This document shows positions 36,107-44,863 of a stretch of DNA of 64,000 nucleotides, in pieces (the first letter of the stretch is position 1; each line of letters starts with the position of its first letter). The translations under genes and the position numbers were made by a program. The DNA is taken from positions 372,001 to 436,000 of the forward strand of contig JAILXW010000002.1 of NCBI GenBank assembly GCA_045430305.1, given 5' to 3'. Origin of the DNA: Agarilytica sp045430305. Lineage in GTDB: Bacteria > Pseudomonadota > Gammaproteobacteria > Pseudomonadales > Cellvibrionaceae. The notes below the pieces were generated by a model. The model searched no databases. It was not told the origin of the DNA and saw only the letters and a program-made list of their open reading frames with translations.

Positions 36107-37837
36107 TTAGTGAGCAACCGAAGTGCCAGCACCTGTTGGAACGCGAATATGTTCCACAAGTTCTTGTACTTTTTTCGGTGGAGCATCGGTCACGCGCGAT
36201 ACAGCATTAGCAACTGCAAAGTTGATGACCGCACCAATGGCACCAAATGCGTTTGGTTCAATCCCAAAGAACCAGTTTGCAGGCATGTCACCCAAGAATG
36301 ATGTGCTAGCAACAAACATGATGCCTTTGTGCTGGAAGACATACAGCAAGGTAATTGAGATACCAGCGATCATGCCCGCGATTGCACCTTCCTTATTAAT
36401 GCGAGTGCTGAATATACCCATCATCAATGCAGGGAAGATTGAAGACGCTGCCAGACCGAAGGCCAGAGCCACTGTTCCTGCCGCAAAATCTGGAGGATTA
36501 AAGCCGAGATAGCCCGCGACACCAATGGCGCCAGCCATCGCGATTCGGCTTGCTCGAAGTTCATGCTTTTCACTGATATCCGGCATTAGTACGCCCTTGA
36601 GTAAGTCGTGCGAAATTGCCGATGCAATGGCAAGCAATAAGCCTGCAGCGGTGGAAAGTGCTGCTGCTAAGCCGCCCGCAGCAACTAGTGCAATTACCCA
36701 GTTGGGAAGGCGTGCAATTTCTGGGTTGGCCAGTACCATAATATCGCGATCGACTTTTACCATTTCATTGGCAGATTTGTCTGCGGAGTACTGAATTCGG
36801 CCATCGCCATTTTTATCTTCAAATTTGAGCAGGCCTGTTTTTTCCCAGTTGGCAAACCAGGCGGGGCGTTCGTCATATGCGAGATGTTGGCCTGGCTGAG
36901 GTTCAATCGTGTCAATCAAATTGAGGCGAGCCATCGCTGCAACAGCGGGTGCAGTAGTGTAAAGAATAGCGATGAAGACTAAAGCCCAGCCAGCAGACGT
37001 TCGTGCATCTTTCACTTTAGGTACCGTGAAAAAACGAATGATCACGTGAGGTAAGCCTGCAGTACCAATCATCAAAGACATCGTATACACAAACATATTT
37101 AAGTGGCTCAGCCTTGCGGAGGTCGTGTACTGATCAAACCCCAGCTCCGTGACGACTTGATCCAGCCTATCCAGCAAGAAGGTATCTGTGCCTACCATCG
37201 TCGAGCCTAGCCCCAGTTGTGGGAATGGGTTGCCCGTTAGTTGCAAAGAAATAAACACCGCGGGCACCGTGTACGCAAGAATAAGTACACAGTATTGTGC
37301 AATTTGCGTGTAGGTAATGCCCTTCATGCCGCCTAGTACGGCGTAGATAAATACGATAGTCATACCGACGAGTAGGCCGGTTTCGTATTGCACTTCTAGA
37401 AATCTTGAGAAAGCAACGCCGACGCCTTTCATTTGACCAATTACGTAAGTAACGGAAGCGAGAATTAAACACAAAACCGCAACGATACGTGCAGTGCGTG
37501 AATAAAAACGATCGCCAATAAATTCCGGAACAGTGAATTTTCCGAATTTACGAAGGTATGGTGCGAGTAGAAGCGCTAATAAAACGTAACCACCCGTCCA
37601 GCCCATCAAGAAGACGGAACCGCCGTAACCTAAGAAGGCGATGAGGCCTGCCATTGAAATAAACGATGCTGCCGACATCCAATCAGCACCAGTAGCCATA
37701 CCATTGGCAACAGGGTGAATACCGCCACCTGCAACGTAGAATTCACTGGTAGAACCTGCACGTGCCCAAATAGCAATACCTATGTAAACCGTGAATGTAA
37801 AGCCGACAACAATATATGTGAGAGTTTGAAGATCCAT
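36107..37837 (-). CDS. Sodium:solute symporter, VC_2705-like (probable acetate/monocarboxylate uptake)
   Basis: A 576-residue SSS-family symporter with about 13 membrane helices. The N-terminal FYVAGGGIHPVANGMATGADWMSAASF and the later PHVIIRFFTV are typical of the ActP-like branch. Around residue 340-360 a hydrophilic loop contains DKNGDGRIQY, an EF-hand-like calcium loop (DxNxDGxI). The small DUF4212 gene lies 10 nt upstream, the pairing known for VC_2705-type symporters, and both have strong ribosome binding sites (AGGAGG, GGAGGTG). The neighbouring acs and CrbS/CrbR-like genes make acetate or a related short acid the likely substrate. Confidence 0.9.
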   Translation of the reverse strand: MDLQTLTYIVVGFTFTVYIGIAIWARAGSTSEFYVAGGGIHPVANGMATGADWMSAASFISMAGLIAFLGYGGSVFLMGWTGGYVLLALLLAPYLRKFGKFTVPEFIGDRFYSRTARIVAVLCLILASVTYVIGQMKGVGVAFSRFLEVQYETGLLVGMTIVFIYAVLGGMKGITYTQIAQYCVLILAYTVPAVFISLQLTGNPFPQLGLGSTMVGTDTFLLDRLDQVVTELGFDQYTTSARLSHLNMFVYTMSLMIGTAGLPHVIIRFFTVPKVKDARTSAGWALVFIAILYTTAPAVAAMARLNLIDTIEPQPGQHLAYDERPAWFANWEKTGLLKFEDKNGDGRIQYSADKSANEMVKVDRDIMVLANPEIARLPNWVIALVAAGGLAAALSTAAGLLLAIASAISHDLLKGVLMPDISEKHELRASRIAMAGAIGVAGYLGFNPPDFAAGTVALAFGLAASSIFPALMMGIFSTRINKEGAIAGMIAGISITLLYVFQHKGIMFVASTSFLGDMPANWFFGIEPNAFGAIGAVINFAVANAVSRVTDAPPKKVQELVEHIRVPTGAGTSVAH

Positions 37838-37847
37838 GGTGTGCCTC

Positions 37848-38111
37848 CTATTCGTCTTCTAAGCCAAATTTACGATCAAGTTTTGCCATCTGGCGCGCGT
37901 AAATGTAAATCAATGCCACGAAGGCATAAATTGAACCTTGCTGCGCAAACCAGAAACCTAGTTTGTAACCGCCTATTTTTATTGCGTTAAGGGCATCGAC
38001 AAAGATGATGCCGCATCCAAAAGAAACCACAAACCACACGACGAGGAGAGGTGTGATTATTTTTAGGTTTTCCTTCCAGTAAGCTTCCGCTTCAGATTTT
38101 TTATCAATCAT
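37848..38111 (-). CDS. DUF4212 small subunit of the sodium:solute symporter
   Basis: Starting at ATG 38111 behind GGAGGTG the protein has 87 residues: an Ala/Tyr/Trp N-terminus (EAYWKENLKII), two membrane helices (ITPLLVVWFVVSFGCGIIFV and FWFAQQGSIYAFVALIYIYA) and a charged tail. This is the DUF4212 family, found next to VC_2705-type symporters. An upstream ATG 38210 would add 33 residues without a ribosome binding site and would run into the shared operator. Promoter likely near the palindrome at 38189-38202. Confidence 0.9.
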   Translation of the reverse strand: MIDKKSEAEAYWKENLKIITPLLVVWFVVSFGCGIIFVDALNAIKIGGYKLGFWFAQQGSIYAFVALIYIYARQMAKLDRKFGLEDE

Positions 38112-38178
38112 GGTTTGCACCTCCAATTTAAGACCTTTACACAGTAACAAGGCGATTTCTAAAAAGCCCCACGACTTT

Positions 38179-38202
38179 GGTCTAAGCGTCGACCATAGTC
38201 GA
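38179..38202. promoter_or_regulatory. Candidate operator (palindrome TCGAC-CATA-GTCGA) before symporter and crbS-like genes
   Basis: The palindrome TCGAC-N4-GTCGA (38189-38202) is preceded by GGTCTAA (38179-38185). The same two elements, on the opposite strand with one base less between, occur at 44764-44786 before acs. The centre is about 85 nt upstream of the DUF4212 start and 145 nt upstream of the sensor kinase start. LuxR/NarL-type regulators bind inverted repeats, so the CrbR-like regulator encoded here is the natural candidate. Confidence 0.55.
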
Positions 38203-38340
38203 AGCCGCAACCGCTATACTTGCTACTTAGAAGAGGTCTTCTCATTCCTTTCGGGAATGTATTCGCCCCAATATGGCATGTGGGGTAGATATAGAGCCGG
38301 GAACGCGCGCTAGAGACGAGCCTTTTATTGGAGCAGAATT

Positions 38341-41300
38341 ATGTCGATCACAATCATTATCAGCGTTTTAGTGTTTTACTTGGCTAGTCTGTTTTGGGTG
38401 GCAAGTTATGCTGATAAACACCAGTTTGTTGAAGACTCTTGGACGAAAAGCCCTTGGATTTACGCCTTAGCTCTGGGCGTATATTGCACCTCATGGACAT
38501 TTTATGGGTTAGTAGGCACTGCTGCCTCGAAGGGGTGGGGATTCTTGCCCATTTTGTTGGGGCCATTTTTGTTGTTTGTATTTGGTCAGGGCCTTTTAAG
38601 TCGTATTTCAACACTATGTAAGCAAGAGAACGTACGCAGTATCGCGGATTTTTTTGCAGCGCGGTATGGAAAGCGCCGCGGCATAGCGACCTGCGTCACC
38701 CTGATTGTTCTAGTGTCGACTATTCCCTATATCGCTCTACAGATTAAAGCCGTAAGTGATTCTTTTTTATTAGTTTCGTCTGAGGGGGCCTACTCCCAAG
38801 AGCAGTTAGGTTTGTTCACTGCGGCAGCCATGATTGTGTTCGCACTGGTTTTTGGTGTGAAGCGCTTAGATACCTCGGGCTATCACGCGGGGTTGATGAG
38901 TGCTGTTGCGTTTGAGTCGGCAGTGAAGTTGCTGGCGTTATTTTGTTTGGCAATATTCGCTTCGCTGCTAATTACCACGGCTACTTCTGAGGAAGTAGAA
39001 ATCGCCTACGCGCCATTTCAAGCATCTATATTTGATTTTCGTTTTGTTATTGAAACGCTGGTTTCAGCGGCAGCTATCTTATGTTTGCCAAGAATGTTTC
39101 ACGTCACCTTTGTTGAGAACCTTTCTGGTGAGCATTTAAGAAAAGCGCGATTTATCTTTCCTTTATATCTGGCTGTTATAGCGCTTTGTGTGTATATCGC
39201 GGCGCTTGCGGGTAACGCGGTGTTAAGTGGCGGCGATACTTCTGGTGATGCATACGTCATCTTTTTGCCCTTGTCACAGGGGCATGAAGCGTTAAGTCTG
39301 CTTATATTAATTGGTGGTTTTTCTGCTGCCACAGCTATGATCATTGTTGCCTCAGTGACGTTAAGTCATATGTTAAGTAACGACGTGATTTTACCTGTTT
39401 TAATTCAGCGTAATACGCGCAAATCTATTTCTCCGGATTATTCGCGTTCGCTCATTTTAGCTAGGCGCCTCACGGTGATTCTCGTGATTGGTATGGCTTA
39501 TGTGTATCAGCGATTACTCGCTGGTAACGCGGCCCTAACCGACATTGGTCTTATCGCCTTTGCGCTGGTCGTACAGCTAGCCCCGCCTCTATTATTTGGT
39601 TTGTATTCCTTGCGCGGAAACGCAATAGCAACCTACGCGGGTTTAGCGTCTGGCTGTAGTATTTGGCTTCTCATGTTAATGCTGCCGTTATTATCTCGAG
39701 CAGGTGTTATCTCGGATGCTGTACTTGTCGAAGGTCTATTTGGTATTTCGTGGTTACGGCCTGAATATTTTCTTAATTTTACGTTTTCCGATGCATTTAC
39801 CCGTGGTGTGGTATTGAGCTTAAGCGGCAATATTCTGGTGTACTGGCTGGTCGCCCAATGGGTTAAACCTAATTTATCTGATCGTATTCAAGCACGTGCT
39901 TTTCTAAATTTGTCTCGCGCTGAGCCCAGTACACATCATCATCAGGAATATAAATTAGATGATGTGAGCACCTTGCTAACTCAATTCTTAGGTGAATCTG
40001 TTACAGAAAAGTTAATCGCAAACCATAGAACTGGGGGCGAAGATAATGAAGCGGTAAACCCTGAGTTACTGAGTGCCGCTGAGCATGGGCTTTCTGGTAT
40101 CGTCGGCGTTGCTTCTGCTCGTGCCATGTTGGCAACGTTAAAAACGGGTGATCACCTAGGTGTAGAAGACGTTGTTAATATTTTTGAAGAAACAACTCGG
40201 GCGTTGCGTTTTAATCAAGATATGATCGTCGCCTCTTTTGAAAGTATTTCATCTGCGATTAGTGTGGCGAATGAAGAGTTAAAGCTCGTTAGTTGGAATA
40301 GGCGCTATGAAGAAATGTTTGACTACCCGGAAGGTATGTTGCGTGTAGGTGCGCCGATTGACGAGTTAGTACGCTTCAATGCAGAGCGAGGTATGCTAGG
40401 TTCTGGCGCTGTCGACGACCATGTTCAAAAACGTTTGAATCACCTCAAATCCGGGAAGGGATACAGAGTGGTAAGAAATCACGGTGACTGTGTTATTGAA
40501 ATAAAAGGAAGCCCTTTACCAAATGGTGGTTACGTTACGACCTACGACGACATTAGCGAATTTATTAGTGCGCAAGACCAGTTGGAAAAAACCAACGAGT
40601 ACCTGGAGCGGCGGGTAAAAGAGCGAACCCTAGAGTTGGAAGCCGCGCAAAAAGAAGCTGAAAATGTAAATCGAAGTAAATCTCGATTTTTGGCGTTAGC
40701 CTCACACGATATTCTTCAGCCTCTTAATGCTGCGAATCTTTACGTCAATATATTATTGGAAAATGCTCGAAAAACGGGCGATAAAAATTATGAAACGGTT
40801 GAATATTTACATCAGGCAATTGAGTCTAGTGAAAGTATAATTTCTACCTTGTTAGAAATTTCAAAGTTAGATACAGGGGCTTTGAGTACAGAAATATGCG
40901 ATACAGATTTACATCATATTTTATCTTCCTTGGTACATGAATTTGACGTTCAGCTAGAAAAAGATATTGAGCTCCGTTTTGTCGATACAAAACTGATGGT
41001 GCGGTCTGATCCACGATACCTCCGTCGAATTTTACAAAACTTTCTTTCTAATGCAGTGAAATATACCCAGCGAGGAAAGATCTTGGTGGGGTGTAAGCGG
41101 CGTGGGCGGCAGGTAGAAATAGGCGTGATTGATACAGGCCCGGGCATTCATCCTGAAGAACAACAGCGTATTTTTGAAGATTTTTATCGATCAACATCTC
41201 AGCAGACCGTTAAAGGCTTAGGGTTGGGGTTAGCAGTTGCTACTCGCTTTTCTAATTTATTGGGCCATGATATTCGCAGTTCAAGCCGATTAGGGTGTGG

Positions 41301-41781
41301 CAGTAGTTTCTCTGTGTTGGTGCCTTTGGCTGTATCTAGGTCGCCTGATTTGCCGTCGTCTATTGGAATCGAAAACTTTTCTTCAAGTGTGCTCGCGGGG
41401 GCGCGCATCTTTTATTTAGATGATGATGGGCAAAATATCCATGCAATGGAAACCCTATTGCGAGGTTGGGAATGTTTACCTACAACGGCCGATACGGTTA
41501 AAGAAGCGGTATTTCTGGCGCGCTCTGAAATCGAAAATACGCCAGATTTGTTGCTGATGGATTGGCAGCTAGACCAGGGGCAAGATGGAATATCTGCAGC
41601 AAAACAATTGCATGATATTTGGGGGGTGAATGTACCGACCTGCATTGTGTCGGCGTCTCAAGAACCCGATTTATCGAAATTGGTTGCTTCCCACGGGTTT
41701 GAGTTTTTACGTAAACCGATAAAGCCAGGGAAGTTACGGGCTATTCTCGAGCAAATGTTGACCCGATCAAGAAGCAGCTAA
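38341..41781 (+). CDS. crbS: CrbS-like hybrid sensor kinase with SSS-transporter domain
   Basis: About 1146 residues. The first 500 form an SLC5/SSS transporter with about 13 helices. A linker follows, then a PAS domain (about 615-735), a coiled coil (LERRVKERTLELEAAQKEAE), HisKA with the phosphorylated His near residue 788 in LASHDILQPLN, HATPase_c with N and G boxes (NFLSNAVKYT, DTGPGIHPEE, GLGLGLAV), and a C-terminal receiver with Asp near 1074 in LLMDWQL. CrbS of Vibrio and Pseudomonas has this layout and activates acs through CrbR in the acetate switch. The convergent LuxR-type regulator and acs downstream match. I use the symbol by analogy. Confidence 0.9.
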   Translation: MSITIIISVLVFYLASLFWVASYADKHQFVEDSWTKSPWIYALALGVYCTSWTFYGLVGTAASKGWGFLPILLGPFLLFVFGQGLLSRISTLCKQENVRSIADFFAARYGKRRGIATCVTLIVLVSTIPYIALQIKAVSDSFLLVSSEGAYSQEQLGLFTAAAMIVFALVFGVKRLDTSGYHAGLMSAVAFESAVKLLALFCLAIFASLLITTATSEEVEIAYAPFQASIFDFRFVIETLVSAAAILCLPRMFHVTFVENLSGEHLRKARFIFPLYLAVIALCVYIAALAGNAVLSGGDTSGDAYVIFLPLSQGHEALSLLILIGGFSAATAMIIVASVTLSHMLSNDVILPVLIQRNTRKSISPDYSRSLILARRLTVILVIGMAYVYQRLLAGNAALTDIGLIAFALVVQLAPPLLFGLYSLRGNAIATYAGLASGCSIWLLMLMLPLLSRAGVISDAVLVEGLFGISWLRPEYFLNFTFSDAFTRGVVLSLSGNILVYWLVAQWVKPNLSDRIQARAFLNLSRAEPSTHHHQEYKLDDVSTLLTQFLGESVTEKLIANHRTGGEDNEAVNPELLSAAEHGLSGIVGVASARAMLATLKTGDHLGVEDVVNIFEETTRALRFNQDMIVASFESISSAISVANEELKLVSWNRRYEEMFDYPEGMLRVGAPIDELVRFNAERGMLGSGAVDDHVQKRLNHLKSGKGYRVVRNHGDCVIEIKGSPLPNGGYVTTYDDISEFISAQDQLEKTNEYLERRVKERTLELEAAQKEAENVNRSKSRFLALASHDILQPLNAANLYVNILLENARKTGDKNYETVEYLHQAIESSESIISTLLEISKLDTGALSTEICDTDLHHILSSLVHEFDVQLEKDIELRFVDTKLMVRSDPRYLRRILQNFLSNAVKYTQRGKILVGCKRRGRQVEIGVIDTGPGIHPEEQQRIFEDFYRSTSQQTVKGLGLGLAVATRFSNLLGHDIRSSSRLGCGSSFSVLVPLAVSRSPDLPSSIGIENFSSSVLAGARIFYLDDDGQNIHAMETLLRGWECLPTTADTVKEAVFLARSEIENTPDLLLMDWQLDQGQDGISAAKQLHDIWGVNVPTCIVSASQEPDLSKLVASHGFEFLRKPIKPGKLRAILEQMLTRSRSS

Positions 41782-41793
41782 ATGAAATAATAT

Positions 41794-42453
41794 TTATTTT
41801 TCTCCGGAAGCATCATCCGGGTGAAGGGCAATTTTGTTCAGTTCGATAACTGCTTGTGTTCTGTTTGTTACACCGAGCTTACGAAATATCGATGTGATAT
41901 GCGCTTTAACGGTTGCTTCAGTCACGCCAATTTCAAAGGCAATTTGTTTATTAAGCCAGCCTTCTTTCAAAAAACATAATACGCGATATTGTTGTGGCGT
42001 CAGTGATGCAATTTTATTCGCGAGTGAGCGCTCTTCTTCGCTAATGGGGCGCAGTGTTGCGCGATATTTTTCGGGAATCCAGCGATTACCACCCAAAATA
42101 CTTTCAATAGCTTCGAACATTTTATCTTGGCTTAACGATTTTGTTATGTAGCCTAAGGCGCCGTGTCCGATAGCGCGATTCACCATGGCTTGCTCTTCAC
42201 TCGCCGATACAACAACAACAGGAATACTGGGGAACTGTTCGCGAATATTGACTAATCCAAATAAATCTTGGCTACCCGGCATGTGTAAGTCGAGTAAAAG
42301 TAAATCAATATCGTCGTGATCTTGTATTTCTTGAAGGGTTTCGTTGAGATCTTGTGATTGGGTAATATTCGATTTTGGGTAGTTGTTTGTAATGACTTGC
42401 GTTAGGGCGGCGCGAAAAAGAGGGTGGTCATCGGCAATATGAAAATGGTACAT
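41794..42453 (-). CDS. crbR: CrbR-like LuxR/NarL-family response regulator
   Basis: Receiver domain at residues 1-120 with Asp8-Asp9, phosphoacceptor Asp55 in LLLDLHMPG and Lys in ITKSLSQ. A LuxR-type helix-turn-helix lies at about 150-205 (LTPQQYRVLCFLKEGWLNKQIAFEIGVTEATVKAHITSIF). It lies 12 nt from the end of the kinase gene (convergent) and upstream in transcription order from no other gene. CrbR of Vibrio cholerae and Pseudomonas activates acs. The palindromes at 38189-38202 and 44764-44777 are plausible targets. Confidence 0.9.
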   Translation of the reverse strand: MYHFHIADDHPLFRAALTQVITNNYPKSNITQSQDLNETLQEIQDHDDIDLLLLDLHMPGSQDLFGLVNIREQFPSIPVVVVSASEEQAMVNRAIGHGALGYITKSLSQDKMFEAIESILGGNRWIPEKYRATLRPISEEERSLANKIASLTPQQYRVLCFLKEGWLNKQIAFEIGVTEATVKAHITSIFRKLGVTNRTQAVIELNKIALHPDDASGEK

Positions 42454-42648
42454 GACGAAACTCTCGTGTTTTTATTATTTGTCGAACTTAATTTCGTACT
42501 TCTTGTGGTAGTTTTGACGTCGTTTTTCGTTAAAACGTAAGGCCTTATACTGACTAGCTCTTAAGGCATTTCTTATTGTTTACTTCCCTGCTAAACCTTA
42601 TTTAAAGATACACTAGATCGCTAAATAATTCTCTGCTTATAACGTGAA

Positions 42649-42680
42649 AAGTGGCATTTAATATGAATTAAATGCCACTT
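42649..42680 (-). terminator. Hairpin terminator after acs
   Basis: AAGTGGCATTTAA (42649-42661) pairs perfectly with TTAAATGCCACTT (42668-42680) around TATGAA. Read on the minus strand the stem ends in TTTTC. It lies about 40 nt downstream of the acs stop. The T run is short. Confidence 0.65.
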
Positions 42681-42721
42681 ATTGTGTATGAAATTGTTTA
42701 TATGCTCAGTATTGAAAATGT

Positions 42722-44680
42722 CTAACGGTTAAGTCTTCCGTCAATCAACTCTTTTACCACACTGGGGTCGGCCAGTGTTGATGTGTCTCCCAAGCTTGTA
42801 TATTCGTTGGCGGCGATTTTTCGCAAAATGCGGCGCATGATTTTACCTGAGCGGGTTTTAGGTAAGCCATGTGTCCACTGTATGAGGTCTGGCGTTGCAA
42901 CCGGGCCAAGTTCCTTACGAATACAATCGCGTACTTCTTTCGTCAACGCTTCATCAGGCTCTGTACCTTGCGTGGGCGAAAGGTATATATAGATTGCCTC
43001 GCCTTTTAAATCATGTGGAAAACCAACGACTGCAGCTTCGGCGACGCTTGGGTGTGCAACTGTGGCGCTCTCAATTTCGGCCGTTCCTAATCGGTGACCG
43101 CTCACGTTTAATACATCGTCTACTCGGCCTGTAATCCAGTAGTCGCCATCTTCGTCGCGCTTCGAACCATCCCCGGTGAAGTACATGCCTTCGTGGGTCG
43201 AAAAATACGTATCAATAAAACGTTGGTGGTCGCCCCAAATGGTGCGCGCTTGCCCAGGCCAGGAATCTAATATCACCAGGTGCCCCGACGTAGCACCTTC
43301 TAAAATATCGCTGTTTTGATCTACGAGTTGTGGCTGAATACCAAAAAATGGCTTCATGGCGGCGCCGGGTTTTGGGTCGCAGGTACCGGGCATTGGGGTC
43401 ATCATTTGGCCGCCCGTTTCGGTCTGCCACCACGTATCTACCACATGCATTTTTCCATCGCCAAATTCATCACGGTACCAGCGCCATACTTCAGGGTTAA
43501 TGGGTTCGCCCACAGTGCCTAGCAAGCGTAAAGAGTCGCGCTTGCTAGATTTTAATGCGGTTTCTGGGTCTGTCAGCAGCATGCGAATAGCGGTTGGGGC
43601 AATATAGAATACCGTGACTTTGTGTTTATCAATGGTTTCGCCAAAACGACCGATGTCAGGGAAATTGGGTACGCCTTCGAACATCATTGTCGTAGCGCCT
43701 GCCGCTAGCGGCCCATATACGATATAGGTGTGGCCGGTGATCCAGCCAATATCGGCACCGCACCAGAAAACGTCATCTTCACGATAGTCAAAGCCATACC
43801 GAAATGTGGTTTGTGCGTAAGTAAGATAGCCGCCGGTTGCGTGTTGCAACCCTTTGGGTTTACCGGTTGACCCTGAGGTGTAAAGAATGAACAGAGGGTG
43901 CTCGGCCTCAAAAGCGGGTGCTTCGTGCTCGCTGCTTTGGCCATTTACAAGCTCGTGGTACCAGTAGTCGTGTTCAGCGTACCACGTGGCTTCACGATCG
44001 CTGTTTTCATTTTTGACCACGATAACGTGTTCTATGCTCTTGGTGTTGGTGTTGGTGTTGGGGTTTTGAAGCGCTTCGTCGACATTGTTTTTAAGGGGGA
44101 TGGGTTTTTTACCGCGTGAACCAAAGTCGGCAGTGATGATTGTTTTTGCACCACAGTTTTCAATCCGGTCTGCCAAGGCGTTGGCAGAAAAGCCACCAAA
44201 CACTGCTGAATGAATTGCGCCAATACGTGCACAGGCAAGCATGGCGAAAGCAGCTTCGGGCACCATAGGCATATATAAAATCACGCGGTCTCCGGCTCCT
44301 ACCCCTAGGCTTTCTAGCCCGTTGGCGAGCTTACACACTTCATCATGCAATTCTTGATAGGAAATTTTGCGACTTTGAGTGGGATCATCACCTTCCCAAA
44401 TAATTGCTGTCTTATTGGCTTTTTCTGGCAAGTGTCGATCAACACAATTAACGCAGGCGTTGAGTTTCCCGTCTTCAAACCAGCGAATTTTTAGGTCTTC
44501 TTTAGCGAAAGAAACATTCTTTATGTTTTTAAACTTTGTTTCCCATTCTAGTTCGTCCGCTTGTGACGCCCAAAATACTTCGTTGTCTTCTACCGATTCA
44601 CGATACAAATCGGCATATGCTTTTGGTGTTAAAGCGTAAGGTGAATTGTTGTTTTCTGCGCTTTTAATTGAGTCAGTCAT
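42722..44680 (-). CDS. acs: Acetyl-CoA synthetase (AMP-forming)
   Basis: Acs activates acetate to acetyl-CoA through acetyl-AMP. The 652 residues show FILYTSGSTGKPKG (P-loop-like), DIGWITGHTYIVYG, VDTWWQTETGG, YFTGDGSKRDEDGDYWITGRVDDVLNVSGHRLGTAEIES and the acetylatable lysine in PKTRSGKIMRR. ATG 44680 follows GACGAGG by eight bases. ATG 44701, seven codons upstream, has no ribosome binding site. A six-base repeat at 44042-44059 encodes the Asn-Thr run NPNTNTNTKS, an insertion not usual in the family. The promoter region carries the shared palindrome. Confidence 0.97.
   Translation of the reverse strand: MTDSIKSAENNNSPYALTPKAYADLYRESVEDNEVFWASQADELEWETKFKNIKNVSFAKEDLKIRWFEDGKLNACVNCVDRHLPEKANKTAIIWEGDDPTQSRKISYQELHDEVCKLANGLESLGVGAGDRVILYMPMVPEAAFAMLACARIGAIHSAVFGGFSANALADRIENCGAKTIITADFGSRGKKPIPLKNNVDEALQNPNTNTNTKSIEHVIVVKNENSDREATWYAEHDYWYHELVNGQSSEHEAPAFEAEHPLFILYTSGSTGKPKGLQHATGGYLTYAQTTFRYGFDYREDDVFWCGADIGWITGHTYIVYGPLAAGATTMMFEGVPNFPDIGRFGETIDKHKVTVFYIAPTAIRMLLTDPETALKSSKRDSLRLLGTVGEPINPEVWRWYRDEFGDGKMHVVDTWWQTETGGQMMTPMPGTCDPKPGAAMKPFFGIQPQLVDQNSDILEGATSGHLVILDSWPGQARTIWGDHQRFIDTYFSTHEGMYFTGDGSKRDEDGDYWITGRVDDVLNVSGHRLGTAEIESATVAHPSVAEAAVVGFPHDLKGEAIYIYLSPTQGTEPDEALTKEVRDCIRKELGPVATPDLIQWTHGLPKTRSGKIMRRILRKIAANEYTSLGDTSTLADPSVVKELIDGRLNR
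44042..44065. repeat. In-frame hexanucleotide repeat inside acs
   Basis: GGTGTT occurs three times in a row and is followed by GGGGTT, giving the Asn-Thr repeat on the minus strand. Changes in copy number would keep the frame and lengthen or shorten a surface loop. Confidence 0.8.
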
Positions 44681-44763
44681 AGCGTGGGCCTCGTCAAACA
44701 TAATTGTGATACAGCCACTTTCCCTTTTTCTTGTGCAATTGAAAATTAGACTTCCGTCGTGAC

Positions 44764-44786
44764 TCGACTAAGGTCGATATTAGACC
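44764..44786. promoter_or_regulatory. Candidate operator (palindrome TCGAC-TAAG-GTCGA) between acs and the porin gene
   Basis: The palindrome at 44764-44777 is followed by TTAGACC (44780-44786). Its centre lies 90 nt upstream of acs and 93 nt upstream of the porin start. The same elements occur before the symporter operon (38179-38202). A 9-bp inverted pair GAAAATTAG/CTAATTTTC flanks the region. A site here could control acs and porin together. Confidence 0.6.
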
Positions 44787-44863
44787 ATTAGCTAATTTTC
44801 ATGATCAGGCTAACTCTGCAAACTGGCGAACATAGAAACAAAAACTATCTCTGGAGGTGGTGT

